Positions 24,801-37,800 of a stretch of 64,000 nucleotides of DNA are shown here, piece after piece (position 1 is the stretch's first letter; the number at the start of each line of letters is the position of its first letter). The stretch comes from Paratinospora sagittata (Eukaryota > Streptophyta > Magnoliopsida > Ranunculales > Menispermaceae): positions 35,786,741 through 35,850,740 of the forward strand of contig CM069593.1 in the NCBI GenBank assembly GCA_035771175.1. Reading direction: 5' to 3'. Under the pieces are notes generated by a model that was given only the letters and a program-made list of their open reading frames with translations, was not told where the DNA came from and did not search any database. The translations under genes and the position numbers were made by a program.

Positions 24801-27800
24801 TATTTTAGCCCGCCGCACCCGTGTCCGACACTTCATGAAGCGACATGGGTATGGGATATGTGTCCGACTCTTTGGATTTTAGAATATTATTATGTAGATT
24901 CTCCAATGGAAAGAAGAGAAAGGATGAAAGAAGATAATGACTAATAAGTGAAATTTACTTAAGTTGGAGAACAAAACGGACAATAAATAAGTGAAAAGAA
25001 AAAAGAAGAAGGAAAGAACGACATATAATGTAACCGAGTCCCCGTATCTCAGAATTCGGAAATGAACAAGTCAGACCTCTAGATATGTACCCATATCCGA
25101 CACCCATACCTGAGTCCAAGTAACATAGGTATAAAGTTCATTGTGGTGCATAGATTCATATTTCTCTTGGGATCTTCATTATTTCATTTGGTTTTGTTTT
25201 TGTAATTTTTTCTCCGATTCAACCCAACGCGACATTTGGTCGGTCAAGTTGGACCCGCTCTCAAATAGAAGTCAGGTGGCATTGGGTTATTTTTTATGCC
25301 ACCCGACATGATCGGGTCGGGTGGGGTTTTGGGCCAAACCCAACCTGATTACACCCCTATTATAATTTCAATATAATCAAAATTCATCCTTAAGGAGATC
25401 CAGATGTCACTTTCTTTTTTCTTCCTTCTCAATTGTTTCTAAATCCAATGCTAGAGGCATCAAAGGTGGAAAAAAGAGATCATAAAAGGACGACATAATT
25501 AGTAATGCCTCCTTCAACTGCCCTATGCACTGCAAAGACTTGCATGAAACTTTATGAGTCAATGAGAAACAGAGAGACAATATCCTTACACTTCATCATA
25601 AATCAGTTATTTCTCTGTTTGGGTTCCATATGGTACTGGAACATCATTGACTAATGATGCAATGCCTATACTATGACATGACACAAAGCAATTAACTCAA
25701 CATGAAGCGTGGATGCTAAAAATATTTGAGAAATAATAAAATGTAAAGACTAAGTGCTTTCGTGTGATAGCATTTTATAGAATGCATGAAACAAGATATA
25801 AAATATAACCATCACGTCTCACTTATTATTTTAGATGAAGTTATTCAGTTTACCTCCTGCTGGTTGTGGAATAATGCTAACATCTTCCATGATTCCCATT
25901 GCTAACAAAGTCTCAACATCCCTCTTCCCTTGAAACAAACTGTAAACCTGCATATAGAGAATTTTCAAGGAAATGCAAAAAAATCACATTAGACCTTAAG
26001 TTATACTATCTTCAAACTAGAACACATGATGCAATAGGGGTGTCAATGGATTGGCTCAAACCGTGAAACCAAATCGATCCGATGTGTTTGGTTTGGTTTG
26101 GTTTTTTAATAAGTTCGGTTTGGTTTTGGTTTGGAAAAAGTATAAACCGATAGGTTTGGCTCGGATTATAGTGAGACTATGAAAACTGATCTAAACCGAA
26201 CCGAACCGATTCTAAAATTAAAACTATTAATATTTATTTTTAACGTCTATGAATTTTTTATGATATAAACATTCTCATTAAAAAATTATATAATCATCTT
26301 TATATAGTAAAGATAGTTTTCAAGTTTTTTAAATAAGCATTAAAAAGTTAAAATTATCTTATATACATACATATATAATTGATTATTTTAATTTATTTAA
26401 TGTATGTACATGTAGAACTTCAAACCGATCAACCCAAACCGAACCAAACCAATTATGTTTGGTTTGGTAATTCGAAATAAACCGATTAAGCTAAACGAAC
26501 CGAAACCGATTATCTTTGGTTTGGTTTAGGTTTGAGCATTAAACCAATCCAAACCGAATCGTCGACACCCCTATGATGTAATAATAACAAAAAAGGATGC
26601 ATCATACAAATCTCTTGGAACCAGTTCAACTAAAATGCAAGACAGAGAAGGAAGCTTAAAGAGGTACATTGATTGAAATAAAAAAATATGAACAATAAAC
26701 GCTTGTTCGGCCCAATCAACAATAACCCTTGAAAGGCCAGCTAACTACCTAATCTCACTAATATGCAAGTATCAATTTAACCCTATGTTACAATGACACT
26801 TCAAAATGGATGTCATTGTTGAGTTGCAAGTAGTACGAAACCAAATATAAAGATTTTGTTGCACGAGAGGAAAATGCAGTAAATTTAAGAACCATCCCTC
26901 ATAACGAAGTTTTATAGTTTCCACTCACTAATAGCCTATTGTGATGGCTTCAGTAAAATCCAAAATGGTCATATGTTCAGTAATCTCTATGTCCCCAATG
27001 GTAAGAAGATGATATACTTGGAAAGTAAATACAAACTATGCAATATTTGCAACAAGTTGAGCACAATAAACTAGGAAAGTGCATATCACACATTTCAATG
27101 AACCATGGCTTTAAATATCTAAAATACATATCAAAACTGATTAATGGACATTAGCATGGATCACGGAGACACAACACACCATCGTTAATGTGTTTGATCA
27201 AAATCAACTATCATCAAATAGTTATACAACCATCAAAGCAAAGGTGTGATGGGTAAATAGGATCAACTCTAACCTTGGAAGTCCTAGGCTCAAATCTCAC
27301 TACCCACACCATGAAGAAGGCCTAATGCTAAACATGGGACTTGGATGGACACTGGGGGTGTCTTCCGCTCAAGCAACCAGGGGCTCAAGGGATTAGTTGC
27401 AGAATGCCCAGATACCCTTAGGGGCCGTTTGGTGCATGGGATTGGATGGGATAGGACTATTTTTAGTCCCAATCCCATGTTTGGTAGTCGATTAGGATGG
27501 GATAATTTTTATTCCATCAACTTTTTTATCCCACCACAATGGGATAAAATAGTAATGGCTCAAAGGGTGGGATAAAATTATCCCACTCTCTTTTTCCTCA
27601 TTTATTCCTTCTCCCACATTCTTCCTTAAAAAAAAAAAAAAGTAAGTCTAATCAATGGTTTTGCGATTCGCAAAACCAAAACCTGAATTTTCGCAAAACG
27701 CAAGTTTTGCTGGGTTTTGCGATTTCGCAAAATTAGGATTTTTTTTTTTTTTGGAATTTAATTTTTTTTAATTACTTTTTTTTTAATCCCAAACATACCA

Positions 27801-30800
27801 CCAAACACAGGATTACTTTATTTTTAATCTTATCCTATCCAATCCCATAAAAATAATCTCGTCCTATCCCGTGCACCAAACGGGCCCTTAGTTCTCAAAA
27901 AAAAAAAGAAAGGAACAAAAAAAAAGTCCTACCATTAAACCTACAACATGCGAAAATCAAACATTTAAATTCAAAATAGTACATTGGAAGGCCACATAAA
28001 TCTTATAACTATTTTCAAAACTTACAAAATTAACTCAACAAAGCCTTTCCCCAATTACATGGGGAAAAGGATAACATTTTGCCATCACTAGTCACAAATG
28101 ATTCATCTAGTCAAGTGTATCTATATAACAAATAATAAGAATACTTAGACAACTCGCGGTGAAGCATTTTCTACCAAATCCAATATTCCCTTTCCAATGT
28201 TTAATTTAATGTTTAAAAGGTTAAAACAATAATTTGATCTTCCAATTAATTTCCGACTATTGGAACATATCAACCTTTTGACTTTAATAAATTCAAGTTT
28301 TCTTATTTTGTCTTTCCAAGTTCCAACATTTTATTCTTCTCTCCCCTTATTCTCATTTTCAAATGAAAAGTACAAAATTACCCTTCTATTCCCATAAAAA
28401 AAGATGTATTTTTTTTTTCTTAAAAAATATGTATACCATCAATGAGAATTAGACAATTGGAAATAAAGAATTTTAACAATAAATACTAAAAATCACATGT
28501 TCATATACTAGTTGGAAAAAATAAGAAACTTGGTAAACTATAAAGCATAAGGATAAAAGTCTACATTCAATTATATTGAGGTGTTGGTTCATCTTTGGAC
28601 ATGCTTCATTTTCTTTTGTATTCTTTCTTTTTTTTGGTGAAAAATCGCTTTGCTATTCTTTTTTAGACACATTTGGCATGTTGCTATAACCTTATTCTAG
28701 GGATTTTTTTTTTTCTTTTTTGACAAGAAACAAATTATTCTAGGTTATTTTTTTTTAATGCGTACTATACAAAAAGGGAAAACCAATCCATTGGCCATTC
28801 AAACAACTTCCTCCAAGAGCTCCAAATGTTAGAAAAAGAGAATTATGAAGAGGTTTTAGTGCTCATGGTTGGATAGTGGAGGCAAAGAGCTTGCCACACT
28901 TATAAGGAAAACAGTTGAATGAGAATTTGTTCCAAGCTATCTAGAGTAAACAAGTGAAACCTAGGTAGCCAATGAAGCATGGATATTTTCATCACACATC
29001 AAATAGAAGGGACCCTCTTGAAGCGCTCGACCATATAACAAGTGCAACTTCCCCTCCAACAAAACAAGAGATAGTTATTCCTTACGAACAATTTCTTAGA
29101 CCAAAACAACAAAATGGTCCATTGTTGGACATAGAGAACAGGTTGGATTGGGTTATACATGTTATGAATGTAGATCATCCACAATTCAATTCAACGATAT
29201 TAGGATGAATTTAATTCATCCATAATTCAACTTGATGACATCAAATTTCAACATTTATAACTGATTGAACCAGAAGTGTTGGATGCAAATGACCAAAAAA
29301 CCATCAAATTAGACAGTTTCATCAAGTCATCAATAAGTTGAAACACCAGCTCACTAGTAAGTTTGAAATAAAAGACTTGTGTTGCATAAATTGATTTTGT
29401 AGATGGAATTTACAAGGGATGAAAGTGGCAACTGCACTTGTCACAATAGAAATTTTATAGAAAATGTGTTTGAATGCTTTAATATAATAATATGCACATT
29501 CACAAGCCTATAAGCACCCGTTGGCAGCTCATTTTAGATCTTTAGCTAAGTTGACCTCAGAAACTGACAAAAAGGGAATATGTTATACATAATACATGTC
29601 CCTTGTACTAATGTAATTGGAATCTAAATGTATGCTATAGTACATAATATGTCAAGCATTTTCCATGTAGTGAAAATGGTTGGTAAAAGATCAATGTTGT
29701 CAATTTGATTTCCCCAACATAGGTGGGACAGTGCCTAGGCAAAGCCTAGGTGATAATAAATAACTAATTAGGTCCCTAATTTAATAAATAATTACATAAA
29801 CAGATAGAAATAACATTAACAACCATTGATATCTAATACTACATATAAAAACTAAGGATTGCTCCATATTGGCTCTTCATCTCATGGTCCACATGGACAT
29901 AAAGCTCATTTTTTCCTATTTTATCCTTTCTTTTTCTTTTTATTCTTCATCAAGTCTTCTCTCAAGAACTAACAGTTTCACTTTTTATGTTCCTTTTAAT
30001 TCTTATGAACAACAATTTTACTCTTTCACTACACAAAATAAATCACATAAAAAAAAGAAAGTTAAAAATGTAAAAGACTATTCTAAGCCCTAACATATAT
30101 GAATAAATAGAACAAAATCTATGTTTTATATTATAATTTACTCCAATATATTTATAACAAAACAAATACAAGCTTATGATGCAAAACTATTATACATTAA
30201 GGACCACTATTGTAGTATTTCTTAATCTAGAAATTTTTTAATTTTGTCTAATATTTTTTTTAATGACGTTATTTGTTTAGTGGAACATTGTGTAATAATA
30301 AAATGGTGTAACCAGTGCATGAGGCTCCCACCATTGTGGAGTCTACGGAAGGACCAACATATGCAACCATATCCCTACACTGGAAAGGCTATTTTCAAAT
30401 TCAAACTTGTGAAATCTGAGTTACAATGGAGCAACCTCGACGTATGCCTCATGCACGAGGCTCCCACCATTGCGGGATATCGAGAAGGAGTGATGTATGT
30501 CGCCTTACCTTCACACATTAGAGAGATTGTTTTCACATTCGAACTCGTGACAAGTTACAATAGAGGAACCTCAACCTTCATGTCAAGGCTTGCCCTTCTA
30601 ATGAAATATTATGTAAATTAAATCTTTTTTATTTAAAAGTATTACTTTCATAATTTCTTCAAGAATACTTGTGTGGCGCTATTTTTTTCTGTTCATGTGA
30701 TTATATGTAATGCATATATAACATATTTTTAACTAAAAAAATTGCATTACTTTTACATGACTCATTATCACCTATTACACAATGCTACAAATATAGCCAC

Positions 30801-31803
30801 AATATTATGTTTTATACTTCAAAAAGAAAAGGCAAAGTACAAAACAATGTGATATGTCATGTTATTACTAAATTGTTTGGTCAATCAATGTAACACTAAC
30901 ACCCCAATTTTCACCAAAATTGAAAAATTGAAGTGTTATATTATTGGACATCAACTTCGATCTTTACACATCTCTTAAAATTAATTAAAGTGATTAATAT
31001 AATATACAAGGTATAATTTAAACATTTTTACGCAGCAGAACTTACATAAAACTTCCCTAGATCTAAGTCAACGTCCACCCTACCTACTCCACCTGCATGA
31101 GATCCGCATAGCATTCTCCAAGTCCTGAAAAATATAAAGGGGTGAGCTAAAAGCCCAGTGGTATACCCAATGGTTCCCACGCATTAAACCTAACGATAGT
31201 ATATAATTCAACCATAACAAACACGCATTACAAATGCAACAATCACAACATCGAGATCAACATATATGAAAAGCATGTGCATGAAAATACACATAGAACG
31301 CATGCATAAGAATGATTTCTTTTGCACTAAATAGCGTAAATCAGAACCCAAAGATTGCATTTAGCACGCAGCATGGGCCAATCGCACCCAAAGATTGCAG
31401 TTAGCACGCAGAATGGGCCAATCGCACCCAAAATCACATGCAAGAGTGAATACATAAAGTATGCAGCACTATAGAAACGAGTAATACGAGCAAACCTCGG
31501 GAGTCATCCCGCTTTGTAACATTTACTAATCCAAAGACGAAGAACAAGATTATGTTGGTGAAGAATGAGCTCGTGGAGATGCCGCACCACGGTCCACCAT
31601 CATGTCTGTCTTCCTCGTTTCTCTCTTATTTTCCTCCTCTCTTTTCTCACTTTTCTCTTCTCTCTCTTTCCATTCACTTTTTCCTCCTGGAGCTCACGGC
31701 TCCCATAATTTGAGAAAGAAAGCTCATTTGTGAGCTTTAGTGAACCTTTATAAGGCTCCCCTTCCCCCCTCTTGCTTGGGAAACACGTTTCTTGCTTCCA
31801 AAG

Positions 31804-31890
<87 letters not shown>

Positions 31891-34800
31891 GTATAACCAT
31901 GTACATAATAATCTAATCCCTTGATACACACATCTTATATATAATAAAATATTGTATGCATTAATTTAAATCATGTTCCATATTATTCCATCATATGCTC
32001 CATCATAATCCAATATATATGGTTCAATGATCTCAAATAATCGTTGATCATTTATTCACTTAATTGGTATGGATTTTAATAATAATCTGATAGAACTAAT
32101 CTTGTTAAGAAACAAATCAATGAATCAAATGAGTTTTATTACAGAAAGAAGAGCAATGTTACAACATGATTATTACAGGCAAATTTGAGAGGTGCGCCAC
32201 TCTCCACATTTACAAATGAACTTCACAAAAGAATGTCCTAACCCACTCTCTTAGTCTCTATTTATACCCTTTACACCTAATACAAGAAACCGCCCAACTC
32301 TCTCACCAGTACCCAAAAACAGCAAGTTATCCTTTCACTTAAACTCCAGCATCTTTTGACTCCTACGTTTTCTTTCCTGTATTTCGCCTCGCATAAGTAA
32401 ATCGTACCTATGGCTTATCAATACCCCCTGCCCAAAGTTTGACCTTGTCCTCAAGGTCAAAATCTGGAATCAAACGTCTCCCACGTGGCCTCGGAATCAA
32501 GAAGGCCTTGCCAACGTATAAAAACATTTGGACCTACTGCTGTAGAACATGGAACATGAGGCCGGACACTCAAAACAGCCTCAAGAACCACTTGTAGCTC
32601 AAAAATTATCCCGTAGTTGTGGAGGTAAGGAATGCGACGATTGCATAGCACCAATAGCACCAATAGCACGACGTAACTGTGAAACATGAAACACAGGATG
32701 CAAAGAAGTAGCGGCAGGTAAACGAAGGCGCTACGCCACTGCATCAATTTTCTCCAACACCTCGAAAGGACCATAAAAGCGAGGGGCCAATTTCTCATTC
32801 CGACAACGAGCCAAAGAACCTTGACGATAAGGGCAGAGTTTAAGGAAAACAAACTCTCCCAACTGAAATTGAACATCCAGCCGTTTACGATCGGCATAAG
32901 CTTTTTCATCACCAGTTGAGCACGACCCAAATTGGCTTTAAGAACATCCAACAACTGATCACGGTCAACTAACTGTTGATCAATCGCAGAAACAACTGTG
33001 GAATCTGAGCTATATCGAATTAGAGGTGCCGAAGGACGCCCATAAAGAGCCAAGTAAGGGGTCATACAGGTGGACGAGTGGAAAGGTGTTATACCAATAT
33101 TCCGCCAAATGCAACCACCTACACCACAGCTTCAGTCTCTCGGACACAAAGCAACGCAAATATCCCTCCAAACATCTATTCACAACTTCATTTTGGCCAT
33201 CCGTTTGAGGATGGTATGCGGTACTATGCTTAAGACTCGTCCCTTGAAGACGAAACAATTTGGTCCAAAAAAGGATGAGAAAAACCCTGTCACGATCCGA
33301 AATTATAGAGCGTGGAATGCCATGTAACCTCACCACCTCTTTAGTAAACACAACTGCAACAGATTGGGCAGTAAATGGGTGGCAAAGAGCAATGAAATGA
33401 GCATATTTGGACAATCAATCCACCACAACAAAAATAGAGTTAAACCCATCGGACCAAGGAAGACCCCCTATGAAATCCATGGTAATGTCGTCCCAAACCT
33501 ACTGCGGCAATGGGAGTGGCTGCAACAAATCTGCAGGAGAAAGCGCCAATGTCTTATTTCTTTGACAAACCTCGCACTGATCTACAAAATCACACACAGC
33601 CTTGCGCATGCCTGGCCAATACCACTCAACAGCTAGGCGTTTATAAGACTCGAATTCACCGAAATGACCACCAACTGTTGTCGCATGAAATTCATGAAGA
33701 AGAGTAGGAATGAAAGCAGAATTTCGTGGCAAAACGAGACGACCCCGAAAGCGCAAAAGGTCATTGTCCACCGATTAACCTGGATAATTCAAAGAATTTT
33801 GTTGAACCTGTAGACGTAGCTGAGTAAAATGTTCATCATTAGACAATTGCTGATGCAAATCAGCCCAATTCAATACCAACAGCAAACTAAGAACCGATAG
33901 AGACGTGGATTCAACGCGAGAAAGAGCATCTGCAACCTTGTTCTCCAATCCCAGACGATATTGAATTTCAAAATCATAACCCAACAATTTTGTTAACCAT
34001 CGTTGATGCTTGCCACTAACCATCCGCTGCACAGGGAGAAGCTTTAAACTCTTTTGATCAGTGTGCCCAATAAATCGGCATCCAAGAAGATACGGTCGCC
34101 ATCTTTGAATTGACAATACTATCGCCATAAGTTCCGTCTCATACACCGACTTAAGGCGCTCACGAGTAGAAAGAACCAAACTAAAGTAAGCAATTGGTCG
34201 TCCATTCTGTATTAAAACTGCCCCCAAACCATACCCAGAAGCATCCGTTTCAATAACGAATGGTTTAGTAAAATTGGGAAGGGCCAACACCGGAATAGAA
34301 ACCAGAGCAGATTTCAGCTTCTGAAAAGCAACCTCAGCCGCATCAGTCCACACAAAACAATCCCCCTTAAGTTGCTCTGTCAACGGCCAAGCAAGATCAC
34401 CATAACCCTTGACAAACTTTCTATAATACCCCGTCAAACCCAGAAATTCACGCAGCTCACGAAGGTTCCGCGGCTACGGCCAACGTAACATAGCATCAAT
34501 CTTAGATGAATTAGTCGATACCCCCTGCACCGACACCACATGACCCAAATACTCCACGGTTGGCTGCCCAAAAGCACATTTCTTTTTGTTGACAAACAAG
34601 TGATGGTGTCGCAACACCCCAAACACCTTTTGTAAATGGTCCAAATGGTTGTCCAAAGAATCACTGTAAACAAAAATATCATTAAAAAATACCAACACAA
34701 ACTTCCGAAGATAATCCCGAAACACATCATTCATCAAAGCTTGGAAAGTAGCTGGTGCGTTAGTCAAGCCAAAAGGCATAACTAAAAATTCATAATGGCC

Positions 34801-37800
34801 GTAATGTGTCCGGAAGGCCGTCTTTGGAACATCACAGGGCTTGACTCTAATTTGATGATAACCGGACTTCAAATCTATCTTCGTAAACACCTTCGCCCCA
34901 TAAAGTTCATCTAAAAGTTCATCAATCATTGGTATTGGAAACTTGTCGGCAACAATTTCCCTATTCAACGCCCTATGTTACCCAGACTCTTTACTTTAGC
35001 CCGACGTACTGGTGTCCAACACTTCATGAAGCGACATGGGTATGGGATATGTGTCCGACTCTTTGGATTTTAAAATATTACTATGTAGATTCTCTAATGG
35101 AAAGAAGATAAAGGATGAAAGTTGATGACTAATAAGTGAAATTTACTTTAAGTTGGAGAACCAAACGGACAATAAATGAGTGAAAAGAAGAAAAAAAGGA
35201 AAAAACGACATATAATATAGCCAAGTCCCCGTATCTCAAAATTCGAAAATGAACAAGTCAGACCTCTAGATATGTACCCATATCCAACACCCATACCCGA
35301 GTCCAGGTAACATAGTCAACGCCCTATAATCCACAAAAAGCGCCAACTCCCATACTTCTTCTTAACTAATAAAATCGGGCTGGAGAATGGACTAGTGCTT
35401 GGTTATATGATTCCAGCAGCTAGCATCTCTTGGACTAGATGTTCTATCTCATCCTTCTGCGACTGTGGATATCGAGGTTCCTGCCTTCAAGACAATAACA
35501 TGGTCTCGTGAGCGAGCCAGTGGAAAATCGTCTGGTAGGTGAAAGATGTCTTCAAAATCTTGCAACAAACTCTATAGATCACCCGAAATTTCAGCCTGAT
35601 CTGATAGCGATGACAACGTCACAGAATTCAATTCCAACAATACGCCCGCACCTTCATGTTGAATTGCTCGCATCATCGCCTTCAATGAAATCTGCGTGCG
35701 ACTCAATCTCGAATTACCTTGCAAAGTGACCTGCGTTTCTCCCACAATAAACCGCATGGTAAGGATGGTCCAATTGATGTTAGTGGTGCCTAAAGTCGAC
35801 AACCATTGCATGCCCAAGATAATGTCGGCAATGCCCAAAGCCAATGGTAAAAAATCCTCAACTATTTCTATTGTTGAGAGAGAGTTGGACCCCCTTGCAT
35901 ATGCCCTCGCCCCTCACCGAAATACTGGTACCCATCACTACACCATAACCCGTGGTTTTCGTCAATGGCAACTCCAATTTCTGCACCAGTGTTTCTGAAA
36001 TAAAATTATGAGTGGAGCCATCGTCGATTAACACAACTAGCTCATGTTTTCCAATAGAACCTTTAACCTTCATAGTTTAACCCAACCACTGAATTCAAAG
36101 TTACCTCCACTCCATGGCTATCGTCGAGCTCTGGCTGCACCTGTAACCCATCTTCAACATCATCGATGTCGAAGTCATCTCCAACCAACAGCACCTATAA
36201 CTCCTTCTTCTTGCATCTATGACCTGGAGCAAATTTCTGGTCGCAACGGAAACAGAGGTCGCATTCTCGACGTTGTTGCATCTCCGACTCTGTCAAACGC
36301 CGATATTGAGAACCCATCTGTTGTTCACGTCCACTCTTCTCCACTGTAGAAGGAAGCACTACTATGCGTTGGAACGATGAAGAAGAGCGAGAAGAGTTAG
36401 GGGTACCCGCTGATGAAGAAAAAATGTGAGAGGATCCAGCGTTTACGGAACCGGTGCCCTGGAATGATCCTTTTCCCAGAAAAAATGATCGAGAAGAAGA
36501 TGGGGGAAAAAGAACATGATTCTTATCTTCAATTTGTTGAGCAATGTCCATAATCTGTGATAAACCCTTGGGTTTGAGTAAACGAACCTCTGCCCTAATT
36601 TTTTATTTCAATCCATTGATGAAACTGCTCTCAAGCACTGGATCGCTTACACCTGTTAACGATGTCGCGAGCTCTTCAAATCGAAGCTGAAATTCTCGCA
36701 CCGTTCCTTCTTGACGAATAGCCAAAAACTTCTCATAAAGGTTGCCTTCTTATGCCAATCAAAAACGATCGAGCAACATATCACAAAATTTTATCCAATG
36801 TCGAATTGCATGCCAACCTTCCTCTCGTTGCATTCAAGCTAACGCCTCTCCTTCCATACACCCCGTAGCTGCTTCCAGTTTCTCCCCATACGTCATCTTA
36901 TTCACCTGTGAAATATCGTTTCGCACGGAACAACCATCCATCAAGGTTTTCACCATCAAACGTTGGAAGATCCAACTTACAAATACGATCATCACATCGA
37001 TGAGTACTCTTCCATCCTCGAAGCATGAGCAAATCCTGGATCGATCTGTGGTTGAATCAACTGATCGAGTTTATTCATGATCATCTCAATGTTTTTTTTT
37101 CAAAACAAGAATCTTCTCTAAACCCTCCTTGAATCGATCGAGCTCTCTCTGCCAATCCTCTTGTATCGAAGCATTTTTCTCCTCCATAGGTTCCATGCTT
37201 AATCTTCTCTAAACCCTTGTACGTTCATTACCACATGATTCGGAAGAGTTACATGTACGCATTTCTTGAAGAAATCTATTTGTGCATTTACTAGAGTTAA
37301 CCAATCCATCCCTAAAATTATATCATAATCTTCTATGTTCATTACTAATGGCTCTATGTGGAAAAGTTCCCCATTCAATCTAAGTTCACAATTTGGACTT
37401 CTTTGTTAAACTTCAAGTTCTGACCCAATCTGTGTAAACACCATTACTTTGGTTTCAATGGGTTCAACTTCTAGTCCTAGTTGTTGAACCATAGACGAGG
37501 AGATGAAAGAATGAGTAGACCCTGAATCAAACAACACCCGAGTTGTTGAGTTAAAAAGGAAAAAACACCTTCCACCACTGCGTAATCAACATGCTCCTGC
37601 CCCACAACTGCGTACACACGGCCTTGTTATCGTTGGCTTTGTGGTTGGGCGGCCCTCAGCTGTTGTAGCACTAATTGTGGAGCAACATACGTTGTGGAGG
37701 GGCCTGATTTGGCTGTTGACAGTTCCGCACAATATGACCAAGTTGTCTACACCAATAACAAGTTCTGGGATCTTGTGGTTGCATCGCTTGTTGTCGCATC

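Larger units (their letters stand above)
23921..25360. mobile_element. composite hAT-like element carrying a copied neighbour segment
   Basis: Ends ACGGGTGTAAGC and gattacacccctat, with perfect 8-bp TSD TATAATTT (23913-23920, 25361-25368). The 1.44-kb interior has own subterminal sequence (gacccggtccgacc; ccgacatgatcgggtcggg), a 453-bp copy of 22946-23401, about 245 bp of unidentified sequence (24537-24781), and the nested MITE copy 3. No transposase. The foreign interior resembles gene-capturing (Pack-type) elements. Confidence 0.75.
32088..37200 (-). mobile_element. Ty3/gypsy chromovirus (Reina-like), element A, 5' LTR lost
   Basis: Minus-strand order: gag with CCHC (37197-36195), protease (36073-35572), RT (about 35560-34474), RNase H (34437-33775), integrase (33771-33010) and C-terminal chromodomain (about 32600-32457), then a polypurine tract and the 3' LTR. 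Clade is inferred from the short 333-bp LTR, the chromodomain and the zinc-knuckle form. The 5' LTR and primer site are gone; the 5' leader runs into element B at about 37205. Disabled by frameshifts, stops, MITE copy 4 in the RT, and a damaged RT active site. Confidence 0.9.

Noticed and set aside
28972..29208. 78-codon ORF
   Set aside because: No recognisable family, no splice context in phase with OEP80, and lies in AT-rich intron sequence.
31600..31929. 109-codon minus-strand ORF
   Set aside because: It is mostly the translated AT microsatellite (alternating Tyr-Ile) plus LTR leader; not a gene.
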